DNA of 64,000 nucleotides from Alkalihalophilus pseudofirmus (lineage in GTDB: Bacteria > Bacillota > Bacilli > Bacillales > Bacillaceae_D). This document shows positions 1 through 8,705 of the stretch, piece after piece. The stretch spans positions 3,576,001 through 3,640,000 of the forward strand of contig NZ_CP117835.1 in the NCBI RefSeq assembly GCF_029094545.1, given 5' to 3'. Numbering within the stretch: the first letter of the stretch is position 1; every line of letters begins with the position of its first letter. The notes beneath the pieces were generated by a model. It saw nothing but the letters and a program-made list of their open reading frames with translations. It was not told where the DNA came from and did not search any database. The position numbers and the translations under genes were made by a program.

Positions 1-1087
1 CTTTTTGGCCGTGTTCTCTAGCGCCTTGACCATTGCCCTGACCTGTAACAGCTCCAAACCCTGAATAAGCTTTACCAATCTTTCCAGTAGTCAAAAGAAT
101 ATTCAAGAAATTCCTTACTGAGATCGAACCATCTGTTTGCTGCTCAATTCCTCTTGCTGTAAAAATCATGCCTGTTTCTTCTTTTCCAAACACAGTAGCA
201 GCTTGCTCGATTAGTTTGCTCTCAACACCTGTTAACCTTGCAATCTCTTCAAGGTCAAGGGAAGCTACATGGTTTTTCACTTCATCAAAACCAGCTACCC
301 TTTGTTCTATAAATGAGTTGTCTATTAGTCCTTTTTCAATAATAACCTTTAATAATCCATTTGCTAATGCTGCATCCATCCCAGGTTTTACCTTCAAGTG
401 GACATCTGCTAGTTTTGTTGTCATCGTCTCTCTTGGGTCAATCGCTATGATAAAGCAGCCATTCTCTTTTGCTCTTTCAAAGTAAGGCATCATCGTTGGC
501 TGGCATTCAGCAATATTAGTTCCTGCTAATATGATACATCTTGTACCTTCAATCTCCTTTATGCTATTGGTAAAACCACGATCCATTCCAAACGTCCGAG
601 CCGCGGCTGAGGCTGCTGATGACATACAGAGACGACCATTATAGTCGATATATTTAGTTTGAAGAGCAACACGTGCAAACTTGCCAAGCAGATAGGCTTC
701 TTCATTTGTAATGGTTGCACTGCCATAAACAGAAAGAGCATTTTTCCCATGGAAGGATTGAATGGCTGTGAACTTCTCTTTAATTAGTTTAAGAGCATCC
801 TCCCATGAGATTTCCTGGAATTCCCCGTCTACATTTAATAATGGTGTTTTTATTCGATCTTTATGTAGGGCATGTTGATGTGCATGTAACCCTTTTATAC
901 AAAGGCGCCCTTCTGACGTTGGATTATTCTTAGCAATTGTTTGATATTTTTTGCGTGTAACTGTCGATTGCTCAATCAGCTGCATTTTACACTGCATACT
1001 ACAGAAAGGACATTGAGTATCGTATATCTTTTCAGTTTCGGCCTCTTTTTGCTTTTTTCTAAAATAACGTAATAAAAGTTCAGTCAT
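1..1087 (-). CDS. nasC: Assimilatory nitrate reductase catalytic subunit (5' part, runs off window)
   Basis: This is a molybdopterin oxidoreductase reducing nitrate to nitrite in the cytoplasm. The window holds the first 362 codons, and the gene continues past base 1. An N-terminal cysteine cluster CPFCSMQC (about residues 26-33) followed by GRLCIKG near residue 60 is the [4Fe-4S] motif of the NasC/NarB/NapA family. Later come the RTFGMDRGFTNS region and an AGTNIAECQP stretch typical of the MGD-binding fold. The ATG at 1087 lies 66 bp after the stop of the electron-transfer subunit gene, so both are probably one operon expressed from the promoter near 3570. There is no Tat signal, as expected for the assimilatory enzyme. 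Identification is firm; the C-terminal half cannot be judged. Confidence 0.93.
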   Translation of the reverse strand, partial: MTELLLRYFRKKQKEAETEKIYDTQCPFCSMQCKMQLIEQSTVTRKKYQTIAKNNPTSEGRLCIKGLHAHQHALHKDRIKTPLLNVDGEFQEISWEDALKLIKEKFTAIQSFHGKNALSVYGSATITNEEAYLLGKFARVALQTKYIDYNGRLCMSSAASAAARTFGMDRGFTNSIKEIEGTRCIILAGTNIAECQPTMMPYFERAKENGCFIIAIDPRETMTTKLADVHLKVKPGMDAALANGLLKVIIEKGLIDNSFIEQRVAGFDEVKNHVASLDLEEIARLTGVESKLIEQAATVFGKEETGMIFTARGIEQQTDGSISVRNFLNILLTTGKIGKAYSGFGAVTGQGNGQGAREHGQK

Positions 1088-1153
1088 CTACGATCATTCC
1101 TTCAAAATGTATTATAGTTATTGTAAAGTGCACGCTGTAACTGATACCTTCCC

Positions 1154-3493
1154 TTAGTTACCTACGTATCCACTTTTAAGTTCTGAATTTTCTTGTAATT
1201 CTGTCCGCAGCTCGTTATCTATTAAAATCTCCCGTACATGTAAAAGGTTCATTCGGTCCACCCACTCAAAAAGCCGTTCACTATATCTCGCGGTTTGGCG
1301 ATAATATTCAATCAGACATAGTACTATTTCTAGGACTTCATTTTCAGAATTGGCTACATATAGCAGCTGTTCATCCTTAAACTCATTTAAACACAGTCCA
1401 CCTACATAAATTTCCCAACCAAGATCAGAGCGAACAATCCCTATATCCTCTAATCCAATTCTTGTTTTATTATTTAAACAGCCAGACATCCTGACTTTTA
1501 TACGATGGGGCGTCTTAACATCACTAATTATTTGATCCATTTTTATAGCTAATTCGAAAACTTCCTGCTTTGTACATGTACAATTATGATTCTCCTTGCA
1601 TAAATTAATCACTTGAACTATATTTGCATCTTTCCTCATTAATGGAAGGTCGGTTTCCTTATATATTGCATATAGAGCATCTTCAGGAGCACCTAGTAAT
1701 GAAAGTCTTTGTTCTTCTGTTATGAAAGCTTGTGGAATAAGGTATTCTTCCATTAAATCTGCGACTCTTCTTAGTTGGTTTGCATTTGTGAACCCTCCAT
1801 TCATTTGTGGGGAAATGATGTAAGATCCATCATTTTGCCTTACCGCATTAGAGTGATCAAAAAAAACTAGTGATTTTTCCACCTGATTATAGCCAGGGTT
1901 AAGCATTCTCACATAATAATCGATCGCCGCAACACATTGTGAACATCCTTCTTTATTTGACCAGCCCAGCCTAGAGGTGACTTCTTCAAAAGAGTCAAGC
2001 TGCAGCATTTGCATCTTTGTTACTACTTCCTCATCTGTTAATGAAGTACAAGAACATAAGGAACGTTCTTCTTTTACTTCTTTAAACGTATCACTTTGCA
2101 TGTATATCAATAAATCACCAACCAAGGGTCTGCATCCGCCGCATGCACTAGAAGCCTTCGTACACTTTTTCACTTCCTCAATTGTTGTTAACGCCTGTTT
2201 TTGAGCAGCTTCAATTATTTCTCCTTTTGAAACCCCATTACAGTTACAAACAATCGCTGTACCTTCCATTGTAGTTATCTCTGAAAGCTCTTTTGAACCT
2301 TCCTGCATTAAAAGCTTCTTTTCCTTAGCTGTTATTGCTTTCTTCTTATAAATGTAATCAATTAATCTATTTGAGGCATTGGCATCTCCAAACATTATGG
2401 CTCCTTGAACCCTGTCATCTTTTAAAACAATTTTTTTATAAATATATTCATCTTCGTCATAATGAATAATCGTTTTAGTTGTATCGTCCTCTAGCCAGTT
2501 TCCGGCTGAGAACACTTCCACTCCAGATATTTTTAGTTTAGTTGATAAAGTAGAACCATGATAACCGTGTGAATCAACTTCACATATATGTTTAGCTAGC
2601 TCTTTTCCTTGTTCATACAATGGTTTAACAAGTCCATATACTTTATTTCGATGTTCTGCACATTCGCCAACTGCATATACATCAGGCGCACTAGTTTGAA
2701 GATAATCGTTCACTATGATCGCTCTTCCTGTTTCAATTCCAGCATTTATCGCTAACTGTATATTAGGTCTGACACCGGCAGCCATGACGACTATATCTGC
2801 AGCTGCTTCTGATCCGTCTTTAAAGAGAATACCTTCTACCCGCTGCTCACCAGTTATTTCTGCAGTCTCCTTTTCAAGCAAAAAATTTATTCCTTGTTGC
2901 TCAAGCTCATGCCGCAACATTTTTGATGCGGTAGTATCTAGCTGTTTATCCATCAAAGAGTTAGAAAGATGGACCACATCTACAGCCATTCCTAAGCCCA
3001 ATAACCCCCTTGCAGCTTCCAGCCCTAAAACTCCTCCCCCTATGACCACAGCTTTTTTATAAAGCTTTGCGCTCTCTATCATTTGAGAACAATCCTCTAT
3101 CGTTCGAAAAGTGAAAACGCCCTCTTTTTTACACCCTGGGACTGGCAAGATAAAAGGAGTAGAACCCGTTGCAATAATCACTTTATCATAGTGAACTTCT
3201 TTATTTAGATTTGTACGGATAAACTTATGAGTATGATCAATTTCTGTGACTGTCTCACCTGTATACAGCTGAATATGATTATCTTCATACCACTTTCGAT
3301 CATGTAAAATAATATCTTGTACCTTCGCTGAGCCTTGTAAAACGGAAGATAAAAGGATGCGGTTATAATTGAAATGCGGCTCACTTCCGAATACGGTAAC
3401 ATCAAACCTGCCAGGCTGAAGCTTAAAAATCTCTTCTAGACAATTGACTCCTGCCATCCCATTTCCTATTACCACTAATCGTTCCTTCCCCAT
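1154..3493 (-). CDS. nasB: Assimilatory nitrate reductase electron-transfer subunit, NAD(P)H-dependent
   Basis: A 779-residue flavoprotein resembling the nitrite reductase large subunit, passing electrons from NAD(P)H to the catalytic subunit downstream. The N-terminus has an FAD dinucleotide fold (VVIGNGMAGVNCLEEI) and a second one near residue 148 (AVVIGGGVLGLEAARG). Mid-protein lie two BFD-like [2Fe-2S] cysteine sets, CNCNG with CGGC and CSC with CSQC. The C-terminal part resembles the siroheme/[4Fe-4S] half-domain, but the second pair reads CLNNK where the paralogue at 21356-23779 has CPRNC, so one iron ligand is missing. This argues for an electron-transfer role rather than a second nitrite reductase. 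Length fits B. subtilis NasB (about 770 residues). Confidence 0.88.
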   Translation of the reverse strand: MGKERLVVIGNGMAGVNCLEEIFKLQPGRFDVTVFGSEPHFNYNRILLSSVLQGSAKVQDIILHDRKWYEDNHIQLYTGETVTEIDHTHKFIRTNLNKEVHYDKVIIATGSTPFILPVPGCKKEGVFTFRTIEDCSQMIESAKLYKKAVVIGGGVLGLEAARGLLGLGMAVDVVHLSNSLMDKQLDTTASKMLRHELEQQGINFLLEKETAEITGEQRVEGILFKDGSEAAADIVVMAAGVRPNIQLAINAGIETGRAIIVNDYLQTSAPDVYAVGECAEHRNKVYGLVKPLYEQGKELAKHICEVDSHGYHGSTLSTKLKISGVEVFSAGNWLEDDTTKTIIHYDEDEYIYKKIVLKDDRVQGAIMFGDANASNRLIDYIYKKKAITAKEKKLLMQEGSKELSEITTMEGTAIVCNCNGVSKGEIIEAAQKQALTTIEEVKKCTKASSACGGCRPLVGDLLIYMQSDTFKEVKEERSLCSCTSLTDEEVVTKMQMLQLDSFEEVTSRLGWSNKEGCSQCVAAIDYYVRMLNPGYNQVEKSLVFFDHSNAVRQNDGSYIISPQMNGGFTNANQLRRVADLMEEYLIPQAFITEEQRLSLLGAPEDALYAIYKETDLPLMRKDANIVQVINLCKENHNCTCTKQEVFELAIKMDQIISDVKTPHRIKVRMSGCLNNKTRIGLEDIGIVRSDLGWEIYVGGLCLNEFKDEQLLYVANSENEVLEIVLCLIEYYRQTARYSERLFEWVDRMNLLHVREILIDNELRTELQENSELKSGYVGN

Positions 3494-3568
3494 TATTATT
3501 CCCCTCCTATTTTTAATGTTCTTTCATAAAAAATCGGTCTGCTTCATTTTCATATACATATCATTTCT

Positions 3569-3621
3569 ATTTTATCTAACCAGTTAGTGTAAAATCTTTA
3601 TTTATGTCAGATCAACTAACA
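3569..3621 (-). promoter_or_regulatory. TnrA-type box and promoter of nasBC
   Basis: Bases 3605-3621 (TGTCAGATCAACTAACA) match TGTNA-N7-TNACA, the TnrA/GlnR operator, in all ten fixed positions. On the minus strand a -10-like TAAAAT lies at 3574-3569, about 41 bp from the box centre. This places the box near -50, the usual position for TnrA activation. The second nas unit has the same geometry. Binding is inferred. Confidence 0.75.
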
Positions 3622-3644
3622 TATTCTTTTTTAAAAGAATACAA

Positions 3645-3680
3645 AAAAACACAACTTGTAAGAATACAAGTTGTGTTTTT
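3645..3680 (-). terminator. Terminator of the M23 hydrolase gene
   Basis: A 15-bp inverted repeat (AAAACACAACTTGTA, 4-nt loop, and its complement) ends in T-runs on both strands. It could therefore stop transcription from either side, and it insulates the ftsEX unit from nasB. Confidence 0.85.
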
Positions 3681-3696
3681 CACGTTTAACTACAGA

Positions 3697-5055
3697 TTAA
3701 CGTGGAATATATTTTAATGGATCAACAGAATTTGATTTTGCATTATTCCAGCCGCCTTCATGTACTTCAAAGTGTAAGTGAGGTCCAAATGAACGACCTG
3801 TATTACCCATCATACCAAGGCGCTGCCCTTTTGATACACGGTCCCCTGTACTCACTTCACGATTTTCAAGGTGAGCATAAAGTGTTGTGATCTGCTGTCC
3901 GTTCACCATGTGAGAAATTAGGACGGTATTACCATAACTTGATGAATAGTAAGATTGAACAACTTGTCCATCTGCTACTGCTACGATTGGCACGTCACCT
4001 GTACGCCCGTTCTTACCAATATCAATACCATGGTGCATACGGCCTCCGAATGTCGCACGTGGTCCGTATGTTGAAGTAATTGTACCTGTTGCCGGACGCA
4101 TAAACCCAGAGTTTGTTACTGCTGGTGCGCTATGCTGTGTATTGTTGCTTGCATTTGAGCTTGAACTAGAATTTGAACTTGAACCAGAACTTCTTGAAGT
4201 CGATTGCTGGCTTGCAGCCGCTGCTGCTGCAGCTTCTTCTGCTTTACGCTTCTCTTCTTCTTGACGTTTACGCTCTTGTTCTGCTTCATATTCTGCAAGC
4301 TGCTGTTCTAGTGCTGCTTGTTGCTGTTTTAGGATTTCATTTTCATTATCTAAGTTACCAAGATCGGTATGAAGCTCGCCTTCTTTTTGCTCAAGCTGAC
4401 CGAGAAGACGATCTTTTTCTTGACGTTGTGCTTCAAGTTCAGCACTTAACTCTTCAAGCTCGATTAGCTGCTGCTCTAAATTAGCAAGCTCGCTTTCAAC
4501 GGTCTCTTTCGCTTCTTCAAGAGCTAAGTGATCTTCCATATGTGCTTCTAGGATACTACGGTCTTGCTGTGCAATAACCGTTAACGCACTGACACGATCA
4601 AGGAAATCACCGAAATCTTTTGAACCTAAAATGACTTCTAAATAGTCAATAGATCCGCCAGATTGATACATTGAACGAGCACGATCCTTTAATAGTTCAT
4701 CACGTTCTGCGATGCGCTCTTCTAAAATAGCAATCTCTTCTTGAAGTTCTTCAATATGAGCACGTGTTTCTTCAATTTCTCCGCGCTTTTCACGAATCTT
4801 TTGGTTTGTTTCTGACATCTGCTCATCAATTTCCTGCATTTCAGCATTCACTGACTCGAGTTCCGCCTCAATTTTCTCTAATTCCGCTTCCGTCTGAGTT
4901 GCTTTTTCTGAGTTTTGCTGCTGCTCACGTTGAACATCAGAGATTTGTTGTTTAAGTTCACTGTTGGCATGGGCTACATCCATTTTCGGCGAAAATCCAA
5001 ACGAACTGAATGTAAGTATTGCGGCTGCTGCGACTAATCCGATTCTTCTCCTCAT
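3697..5055 (-). CDS. Secreted M23 peptidoglycan hydrolase with coiled coil, probably FtsEX-activated
   Basis: A 452-residue exported murein hydrolase. Residues 1-30 form a signal peptide ending near AHA. Residues about 35-260 are heptad-rich, Glu/Gln-rich coiled coil, followed by a Ser/Asn-rich linker. The C-terminal 120 residues are a LytM/M23 zinc endopeptidase with metal and catalytic motifs MHHGIDIG and HLHFEV. This EnvC/PcsB-like plan, together with its place 64 bp after ftsX, suggests that FtsEX controls its activity through the coiled coil. The ATG follows GAGGAGGAGC. In B. subtilis the neighbour of ftsEX is a different protein and the FtsEX target is CwlO, so the specific partnership is inference. 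Confidence 0.85.
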   Translation of the reverse strand: MRRRIGLVAAAAILTFSSFGFSPKMDVAHANSELKQQISDVQREQQQNSEKATQTEAELEKIEAELESVNAEMQEIDEQMSETNQKIREKRGEIEETRAHIEELQEEIAILEERIAERDELLKDRARSMYQSGGSIDYLEVILGSKDFGDFLDRVSALTVIAQQDRSILEAHMEDHLALEEAKETVESELANLEQQLIELEELSAELEAQRQEKDRLLGQLEQKEGELHTDLGNLDNENEILKQQQAALEQQLAEYEAEQERKRQEEEKRKAEEAAAAAAASQQSTSRSSGSSSNSSSSSNASNNTQHSAPAVTNSGFMRPATGTITSTYGPRATFGGRMHHGIDIGKNGRTGDVPIVAVADGQVVQSYYSSSYGNTVLISHMVNGQQITTLYAHLENREVSTGDRVSKGQRLGMMGNTGRSFGPHLHFEVHEGGWNNAKSNSVDPLKYIPR

Positions 5056-5119
5056 TCGACCTTGCTCCTCCTCATATGTAAGGCAGCAGCAAGAAGCTGC
5101 TACCTTTTATTACATTTAT

Positions 5120-6013
5120 TTAGACTTTTAAAAACTTACGAACTGACATTACGCTTCCCCATACACCGATAAACGCTCCGATGCCGACTAACAGAGCAGC
5201 GATTTGCCATATATACGGGAATGGCGTTAACAGTGAGAAAAATAACGTTTCAAACTGTGATCCATACGCAGAGTAAAGATAGGAATAACCAAAGCCTAAT
5301 ACGACAATCGGAATTAAGGAACCAACAACACCTAACAGCAGTCCTTCTACAAAGAAAGGCCAGCGGATAAAGCCGTTTGTTGCCCCTACTAGTTTCATAA
5401 TTTGGATCTCTCGTTTACGTGCGATAATCGTAATTTTAATCGTGTTCGCAATTAAGAACATCGCTGTAAACATCATCCCGACAATGAGAATGACGCCGAT
5501 GGTTCTAGCAAGATCTGTAAAAGCGAACAAGCGCTCAACAAAATCTTGTCCATAATTCGTTGACTCTACATAAGGCATTTCATCTATTTGCTGAGAAATA
5601 GATTCTGTTAATTGCGGACTCGCTGCTCTGACAATGAATGCATCATTAAGCGGGTTTTCCTCTCGAATCGATTCAAAAGCACTTCCTGCTTCATTTAAGC
5701 TGTCAATCAACTGATCGAGACCTTCATCCTTACTTAAGAAGGTTACACTCTCTACATTTGGAGTGTTTTCTATTTGAGTTCTTAATTCCTCTTGTTGTTC
5801 GGGTGTTGCCGTTAATTCAATGTACGCTCTAATTTCTACATCATCTTCAACACTGCTTGCAAAATTATTGGCATTTAAAATTAAAAGTAAGAACGCTCCT
5901 ACAACAAGCAGCATGACCGTTACAGCACTAATCGATGCAAACGTCATCCAGCCGTTTCGTCCAAGGTTTTTCGTTCCTTCTTTTACATGACGTCCGAGGG
6001 TTCTAAACTTCAT
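5120..6013 (-). CDS. ftsX: Cell-division ABC transporter permease FtsX
   Basis: A 297-residue membrane protein with one N-terminal membrane segment (about residues 24-45), a large extracellular domain with DGLDQ-type sequence, and three C-terminal membrane segments. This is the classic FtsX topology. It does not transport a solute; it relays the ATPase state of FtsE to an extracellular peptidoglycan hydrolase, most likely the M23 protein encoded next. The start overlaps the end of ftsE by 11 nt, which indicates translational coupling. Confidence 0.95.
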   Translation of the reverse strand: MKFRTLGRHVKEGTKNLGRNGWMTFASISAVTVMLLVVGAFLLLILNANNFASSVEDDVEIRAYIELTATPEQQEELRTQIENTPNVESVTFLSKDEGLDQLIDSLNEAGSAFESIREENPLNDAFIVRAASPQLTESISQQIDEMPYVESTNYGQDFVERLFAFTDLARTIGVILIVGMMFTAMFLIANTIKITIIARKREIQIMKLVGATNGFIRWPFFVEGLLLGVVGSLIPIVVLGFGYSYLYSAYGSQFETLFFSLLTPFPYIWQIAALLVGIGAFIGVWGSVMSVRKFLKV

Positions 6014-6689
6014 AGCCGTAGTCCCCCCTTATTTGATCACGCACTACCCGTCCATTTTCAATCGCTATAACACGCTTTTTGATCGTGTTTACGATATCCT
6101 TGTTATGAGTAGCCATCACAACGGTTGTACCGCGGTGATTGATATCTTCTAAGATGTCCATAATTTCCCATGCTGTATCAGGATCAAGGTTCCCTGTAGG
6201 CTCGTCTGCAATAAGAACTTCCGGCTGGTTAACAATCGCACGTGCAATCGCTGCACGTTGCTGCTCCCCTCCAGATAATTCATCAGGCAGAGCTCTTGCT
6301 TTATGTTTAAGGCGAACGATATCTAATACATCCATCACCTTGCGCTTAATGACTGATGGATCTTCTTCAATAACCTCAAGAGCAAACGCAACATTTTCAT
6401 AGACTGTAAGACTTGAAAGAAGTTTAAAGTCTTGAAACACTACACCAATTCTGCGGCGCAGATGTGGAATTTGCTTCTCTTTTAAGGTAGACAAGTTCGT
6501 CTTATCAATAAATATGTCGCCTCTTGTCGGGCGTTCTTCTCGGTACATCATTTTGATGAATGTTGATTTACCAGCACCGCTGGGTCCAACCACATAAACG
6601 AATTCACCTTTATCAATTATTATGTTTATGCCATTAATTGCGGAAACATTGTTTGGATACATTTTCCAAACATCTTTCATTTCGATCAA
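6003..6689 (-). CDS. ftsE: Cell-division ABC transporter ATPase FtsE
   Basis: A 228-residue cytoplasmic ATPase. It has Walker A GPSGAGKST (about residues 36-44), signature LSGGEQQR and Walker [10 protein letters not shown]. The start MIEMKDVWKMYP uses a TTG codon preceded by AAGGAAGTGAT, and the same MIEMK beginning occurs in B. subtilis FtsE. It partners FtsX, whose gene overlaps its 3' end. Expression probably starts between 6690 and 6940, downstream of the cccB terminator. Confidence 0.95.
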   Translation of the reverse strand: MIEMKDVWKMYPNNVSAINGINIIIDKGEFVYVVGPSGAGKSTFIKMMYREERPTRGDIFIDKTNLSTLKEKQIPHLRRRIGVVFQDFKLLSSLTVYENVAFALEVIEEDPSVIKRKVMDVLDIVRLKHKARALPDELSGGEQQRAAIARAIVNQPEVLIADEPTGNLDPDTAWEIMDILEDINHRGTTVVMATHNKDIVNTIKKRVIAIENGRVVRDQIRGDYGYEV

Positions 6690-6942
6690 ACCTAATCACT
6701 TCCTTGCGTTCAGTCTCTCATGTTGTCTGTTAACCTTCATGATTCCTACGAACGCTGCTTTCATAAGCAACATAATACGGCGCTAGACGCCTGTACTTTT
6801 TGTAGAATACGGGCCTTTCTTGTCGGCTCGCTTACCCATTATACCATTTATTAAAACTTGTGCATGTTCATTTATATTACATTTTCGTTTCAACAGATAG
6901 CATAATTGTAAAAAAGGATGAGAGGTTTAACGCATTTTTGTC

Positions 6943-6978
6943 AAAAAAAAGATCTACCCTCATCATGAGAGTAGATCT
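6943..6978 (-). terminator. Terminator of cccB
   Basis: On the minus strand the stem AGATCTAC/GTAGATCT with an inner CTCAT/ATGAG stem is followed by a run of eight T. It lies 7 bp after the cccB stop. The 6690-6942 stretch up to ftsE shows no further gene. Confidence 0.88.
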
Positions 6979-6984
6979 TATTGC

Positions 6985-7350
6985 TTATTGAGCTTCAAGC
7001 CATGCAGCTAGATTTGCTGCATCTTCATCTTCTAAGTTTTGAGCAGGCATTGCACCTTGCCCGTTATGAATGATGTCTTCGATTTCAGCAGCTGACAAGC
7101 CCGTTCCTTCTAGACCAGGACCAGATGCTCCTTGAAGATCGCCGCCGTGACATCCGATACAGCTTTGCTCATATGTAGCACGAGCTGATTCTGCATCGTA
7201 ATCACCAGCTGTTGCCTCATCTGGAGCCTCATCTGTAGGAGCTTCATCTACTGCTGGAGACTCCTCGTCAACTGGTGGAGCTGCTTCATCTCCGCCGCCA
7301 CATGCTGTAAGAGCAACGACTACGCCAAGAGCTAATAAAAACTTTTTCAT
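6985..7350 (-). CDS. cccB: Cytochrome c-551-type lipoprotein
   Basis: A 121-residue membrane-anchored small cytochrome c. The lipobox LTAC at residues 14-17 predicts lipidation, followed by an acidic Pro/Glu/Asp linker of about 35 residues. The single heme site CIGCH lies near residue 63, with Met of GAMPAQ as the probable sixth ligand. Such proteins pass electrons from the bc complex to terminal oxidase on the outer membrane face. It sits before ftsE as in B. subtilis, but has its own terminator. The acidic linker suits an alkaliphile or salt-tolerant host, which is inference. Confidence 0.93.
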   Translation of the reverse strand: MKKFLLALGVVVALTACGGGDEAAPPVDEESPAVDEAPTDEAPDEATAGDYDAESARATYEQSCIGCHGGDLQGASGPGLEGTGLSAAEIEDIIHNGQGAMPAQNLEDEDAANLAAWLEAQ

Positions 7351-7435
7351 CTGTGTTTCCTCCTTTTTGTTAGAACTAATTGGATAGATTTGGGTAGAAA
7401 CCCATCACACATTATTATAGCCGATTTATTACCCC

Positions 7436-8308
7436 TTACGCTCGCTTGAATCCTTCCCCAAGCACCTCTGTGGCATTCGTAACAATGACAAACGCTTTTG
7501 GATCAACGGCTCGGACAATTTGTTTCAATTTTGTGACCTCCTGCTGATTGACCACACACATCAGCACAGGACGTTCAGCATCCGTATAGCCGCCATGTCC
7601 GCTAAGCTTCGTCACGCCGCGATCGACATCTTTTAAAATGCTTTGGCGAACTTCCTCTTGATGATCAGAGATAATAAGAGCTACCTTTGCATATCCTACC
7701 CCCATTTGCACTAAATCAATCGTTTTTCCTGTAACAAATAATGCAATTAAGGCATAAAGTGCTAATTCCAGACTAAAAACGACAGCTGAAGTCGCTACAA
7801 TCAGGCCGTCAATCACAAATACACATAAGCCGAGCGATACTCCAGTGTACTTATTGAAAATTTGAGCTGCAAGATCTGTTCCGCCTGTACTCGCATTCGC
7901 ACGGAATACCGTCCCGAGTCCTAAACCGACTCCAATCCCGCCAAACAAAGCCCCGAGTAAAGGATCCTCAATCCCAACTGACCAATCCCTTGAAATAAAA
8001 ACGACAAACGGCAAAAATATCGTCCCGACTAACGTTTTTATACCGTATTTAAAGCCGCCAAGCATCAGCACCCCTAAAATAAATAAAGGAATATTAAACG
8101 CCCATAGCGTATAAGCCGGCTCAAAACCGACAGTATACGTCAGCAGCGTACTAATCCCGCTCACTCCGCCTGATGCGATCTTATTAGGTAGTAAAAATAA
8201 GTTAAATGCCAATGCCACGATTGCTGATCCAACTAAAATATACGTATAATCAATCATTCCTTGCATTAAACGGCTGCGTGGCTCAGGCCGTCTTCTTGTG
8301 TTCACCAT
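7436..8308 (-). CDS. yvjA: YitT/DUF2179 family membrane protein (YvjA-like)
   Basis: A 290-residue protein with five or six membrane segments in residues 17-200. A soluble C-terminal DUF2179 domain of about 80 residues contains LSGHGGYTDAERPVLMCVV and ends in DPKAFVIVTNATEVLGEGF. Its biochemical role is unknown in the family. Its position between prfB and cccB matches yvjA of B. subtilis. No close ribosome-binding site is obvious, and the upstream region holds a core-repeat array rather than a recognisable promoter. Confidence 0.85.
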   Translation of the reverse strand: MVNTRRRPEPRSRLMQGMIDYTYILVGSAIVALAFNLFLLPNKIASGGVSGISTLLTYTVGFEPAYTLWAFNIPLFILGVLMLGGFKYGIKTLVGTIFLPFVVFISRDWSVGIEDPLLGALFGGIGVGLGLGTVFRANASTGGTDLAAQIFNKYTGVSLGLCVFVIDGLIVATSAVVFSLELALYALIALFVTGKTIDLVQMGVGYAKVALIISDHQEEVRQSILKDVDRGVTKLSGHGGYTDAERPVLMCVVNQQEVTKLKQIVRAVDPKAFVIVTNATEVLGEGFKRA

Positions 8309-8458
8309 GCTTGTCCCACTCTCTTTTCTTCGTAGTATGTCCTAAATCCTACGGTAGTATAGCACCACGGCCTCATGCTGTAAACGCGAGCTCGTTAATG
8401 CGGTGAAGGGATTCACAACACCCGCGCCCCGACTGAGCATCAACAGAAGAACCTCGAG

Positions 8459-8472
8459 ACTGAGCGCTCAGT
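8459..8472. repeat. 14-bp palindrome ACTGAGCGCTCAGT next to array A
   Basis: A perfect palindrome one base before the first core of the array at 8474. Near-identical copies lie at 15201-15214 and 43075-43088, also beside arrays. A half copy (GACTGAGC) is at 8431. Confidence 0.8.
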
Positions 8473-8473
8473 T

Positions 8474-8644
8474 GATACAATAACTAAAATAGCGGCGCAA
8501 TTCCTGCCGACACTGACGCTATAAGTTCCTCAACCGGCGCAATTACGAGTTAATTGCGCCGGTTCAAACTGTAATTGCGTGGGTCGTGTTAATTATTGCG
8601 TTGCTGTCTCCTTTTATTGCGTCGCTTCAAGCTATAATTGCGTC
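8474..8644. repeat. Core array A: nine GACGCAAT-type cores in two opposed halves
   Basis: Plus-strand cores begin at 8474 (GATACAAT), 8494, 8515 and 8536. The same core then appears in inverted orientation (ATTGCGYN) at 8553, 8574, 8595, 8616 and 8637. Steps are 20, 21 and 21 in the first half, 17 across the junction, and exactly 21 throughout the second half. The 13-nt spacers are unrelated to each other. The total is nine cores in 171 bp, close to the 174-bp elements at 42900, 46015 and 53893, but with its five-core half inverted. It fills most of the 397-bp gap between prfB and yvjA. Confidence 0.85.
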
Positions 8645-8665
8645 GCTCTGCTCCCCGCACCACAC

Positions 8666-8694
8666 CAAAAAAGACTGTTCCCTAAAGAACAGTC
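8666..8694 (-). terminator. Terminator of prfB
   Basis: On the minus strand GACTGTTC, a 6-nt loop and GAACAGTC are followed by TTTTTT. It lies 11 bp beyond the prfB stop; the core array begins only after it. Confidence 0.9.
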
Positions 8695-8705
8695 TCCCTG
8701 CTAGA

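Noticed and set aside
5075-5105. Hairpin between ftsX and the M23 gene
   Set aside because: GCAGCAGC/GCTGCT pairs, but no T-run follows and the genes look co-transcribed; too weak to call an attenuator.
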